From: Lacihabitans sp. CCS-44
GTDB lineage: Bacteria > Bacteroidota > Bacteroidia > Cytophagales > Spirosomataceae
Reading direction: 5' to 3'
Assembly: GCF_024343735.1 (NCBI RefSeq)
Contig: NZ_RJUE01000061.1
Span: forward strand, 186,001-250,000
DNA: 64,000 bases
Under the pieces are notes generated by a model, which saw nothing but the letters and a program-made list of their open reading frames with translations, was not told the origin of the DNA and made no database searches. The position numbers were made by a program, and so were the translations under genes. Positions 62,336-64,000 of this stretch are shown here, one piece after another (within the stretch, counting starts at the first letter, position 1; every line of letters starts with the position of its first letter).

Positions 62336-64000
62336 ATGGCAGAAGAAAGCGAAAATCAAGAGTCAGGTGCCGGAATCCACGGTACAATTATCCCAATCAA
62401 TATAGAGGATGAAATGAGGGGAGCATACATTGATTATTCAATGTCAGTAATTGTTTCCCGTGCATTGCCAGACGTAAGAGATGGTTTCAAGCCCGTGCAC
62501 AGAAGAGTCCTTTACGGAATGTCAGAGTTAGGCGTTTTTCACAATAGACCTTATAAAAAATCAGCCCGTATTGTAGGAGAAGTTTTGGGTAAATATCACC
62601 CGCATGGCGACTCGTCCGTTTATGATACCATGGTAAGAATGGCCCAGCCGTGGTCTTTGAGGTATCCATTGGTCGATGGCCAAGGAAACTTCGGTTCTGT
62701 GGATGGTGACTCACCAGCAGCCATGCGTTACACAGAAGCACGTTTGCGTAGAATAGCAGAAGAAATGCTGGCCGATATCAACAAAGAAACGGTTGATTTC
62801 CAACCCAACTTTGATGATTCACTTACTGAACCATCGGTACTTCCAGCTAGAATTCCAAATTTGTTGCTCAACGGTACATCAGGTATTGCTGTAGGTATGG
62901 CCACAAACATGGCTCCACATTGCCTCAACGAAGTGGTCGATGGTATAACGGCCTACATAGAGAATCCAGAAATTGAGATTGAAGAATTGATGCACCATAT
63001 CAAAGCCCCTGATTTCCCAACTGGCGGTATTATCTATGGTTATAGTGGTGTAAAATCAGCCTTCGAAACAGGAAGAGGAAGAATCGTTATCAGGTCTGTT
63101 GCTAACTTTGAAGTTTCCAAAACAGGAAAAGAGCAAATCGTTGTGACAGAAATCCCATATATGGTCAATAAGGCCAATATGATAGAGAAAACTGCTCAAC
63201 TTATCAACGAGAAAAAAATAGAAGGGATCTCAGACCTTAGAGATGAGTCGGATAGAGAGGGTTTAAGAATAGTTTATGACCTCAAGCGTGACGCTGTACC
63301 AAATGTAGTGCTCAACAACCTCTACAAATATACCCAGCTTCAGTCTTCATTTAGTATTAACAACGTGGCCTTGGTTAAAGGCAGGCCTGTTACATTAAAT
63401 CTCAAAGATTTAATAAAATACTATGTGGAACACCGAATGGAAGTGATAACGCGTAAAACGCAGTTTGAACTTAAAGAGGCAGAGAAAAGAGCCCACATTT
63501 TAGAAGGTTTATTGATTGCACTGGATCATTTAGACCAGGTAATTGCCTTAATCAGAGGTTCAAAAGACCCAGACGAAGCAAGAGCAGGATTGATGTCAAA
63601 CTTCAGTTTGTCTGAAATTCAAGCCAGAGCAATTCTCGACATGAGATTGCAAAGATTGACAGGACTTGAGCGTGACAAAATCACTGAAGAGTACAAGCAA
63701 ATCAAAGAATTAATAGACGAATTGAACTCAATCTTGGCTTCTGAAGAGAAGAAAAAAGAAATCATTAAGACTGACCTTCAAGACCTTAAGGCCAAGTTTG
63801 GCGATCCTCGTAGATCAAAGATTGAAATGGTAGGAGGGGAGTTTAATATCGAAGATATGATTCCTGACGATGAAATGTTGGTGACAGTTTCGAGTCAAGG
63901 ATATATCAAAAGAACCAATCTCGCTGAATATAAAACACAAGGTAGGGGTGGTACCGGTTCTAGAGGTGTAAAAACCAAAGACGAAGATTATACTGAGCAT
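62336..64000 (+). CDS. gyrA: DNA gyrase subunit A (3' truncated by window)
   Basis: Open from ATG 62336 to the window end, 555 codons without a stop. Starts [11 protein letters not shown] and shows [39 protein letters not shown], the quinolone-resistance region [19 protein letters not shown], and [10 protein letters not shown] with the catalytic Tyr. It cuts and reseals DNA with GyrB to add negative supercoils. Residues equal to E. coli Ser83 and Asp87 are Ser and Asp, the quinolone-sensitive form. The C-terminal beta-pinwheel is only partly in the window. Confidence 0.96.
   Translation, partial: MAEESENQESGAGIHGTIIPINIEDEMRGAYIDYSMSVIVSRALPDVRDGFKPVHRRVLYGMSELGVFHNRPYKKSARIVGEVLGKYHPHGDSSVYDTMVRMAQPWSLRYPLVDGQGNFGSVDGDSPAAMRYTEARLRRIAEEMLADINKETVDFQPNFDDSLTEPSVLPARIPNLLLNGTSGIAVGMATNMAPHCLNEVVDGITAYIENPEIEIEELMHHIKAPDFPTGGIIYGYSGVKSAFETGRGRIVIRSVANFEVSKTGKEQIVVTEIPYMVNKANMIEKTAQLINEKKIEGISDLRDESDREGLRIVYDLKRDAVPNVVLNNLYKYTQLQSSFSINNVALVKGRPVTLNLKDLIKYYVEHRMEVITRKTQFELKEAEKRAHILEGLLIALDHLDQVIALIRGSKDPDEARAGLMSNFSLSEIQARAILDMRLQRLTGLERDKITEEYKQIKELIDELNSILASEEKKKEIIKTDLQDLKAKFGDPRRSKIEMVGGEFNIEDMIPDDEMLVTVSSQGYIKRTNLAEYKTQGRGGTGSRGVKTKDEDYTEH

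Noticed and set aside
1-64000. CRISPR arrays, insertion sequences, rRNA genes
   Set aside because: No regularly spaced repeats, transposase motifs or rRNA core sequences seen while reading both strands.

Overview
The window is a contiguous stretch of chromosome from an AT-rich member of the Bacteroidota, most likely order Cytophagales. The evidence is a T9SS type A sorting domain, a DUF2723-type protein, CarboxypepD_reg-like/TonB-dependent receptor architecture, DUF4403, a bifunctional DAHP synthase/chorismate mutase, an S16 protein with a long acidic tail, and many promoters of the Bacteroidota form (TTTG, about 19 nt, TAnnTTTG). Shine-Dalgarno sequences are rarely obvious. I see no prophage, insertion sequence, CRISPR array or rRNA operon. 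The genus cannot be fixed by eye.

Layout. 1-3823: tail of a DUF2723 membrane protein, then a TonB-dependent receptor and a small lipoprotein, each preceded by the same palindrome overlapping its promoter. 3923-12418: surface polysaccharide locus (O-antigen ligase/polymerase-like protein, three glycosyltransferases, an acyltransferase, a large membrane protein, an SGNH hydrolase). 12527-13842: rplU-rpmA and an Nfu-type Fe-S protein. 13847-15809: an XRE/IrrE-like regulator and a lipoprotein on the minus strand. 15846-21854: a compact plus-strand run of a T9SS cargo protein, a YyaL-type thioredoxin-domain protein and 5-oxoprolinase genes pxpB-pxpC-pxpA. 21832-27316: RND efflux operon on the minus strand. 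27501-28664: an Nramp-like carrier of the kind found with pxp genes elsewhere. 28736-30195: a 42-aa membrane peptide, a rhodanese, radC and rpsT. 30399-35374: GDPD, M20 amidohydrolase, a YciO-like protein and Tex.

35512-43204 holds a lipoprotein, a BaiN-type flavoprotein, a sodium:solute symporter, a tyrosine recombinase lacking two catalytic residues, pdxA, a small beta-barrel-like protein, a Crp/Fnr regulator and DAHP synthase/chorismate mutase. 43314-48454 holds proline dehydrogenase, lspA, a small membrane protein, a LysM protein, purE, purK and a LolA-like protein. 48519-52660 is a DNA-repair pair (photolyase and an AddB-like Fe-S nuclease), followed by tRNA-Ser(UGA). 53449-58287 holds rsmI, fabG, a VWA membrane protein and an alpha-oxoamine synthase family enzyme. 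58515-64000 holds a DUF4403 protein, RNase P RNA, rpsP-rimM-trmD and the 5' part of gyrA.

Most genes are housekeeping or common Bacteroidota accessory genes. The most interesting signals are the paired operator/promoter palindromes at the TonB receptor locus, the degenerate recombinase, the regulator with an inactivated peptidase motif, the pxp/Nramp-like pair split by an efflux operon, an alpha-oxoamine synthase of uncertain product, and two unlisted small membrane peptides. I do not see a convincing wholly new multi-gene system.
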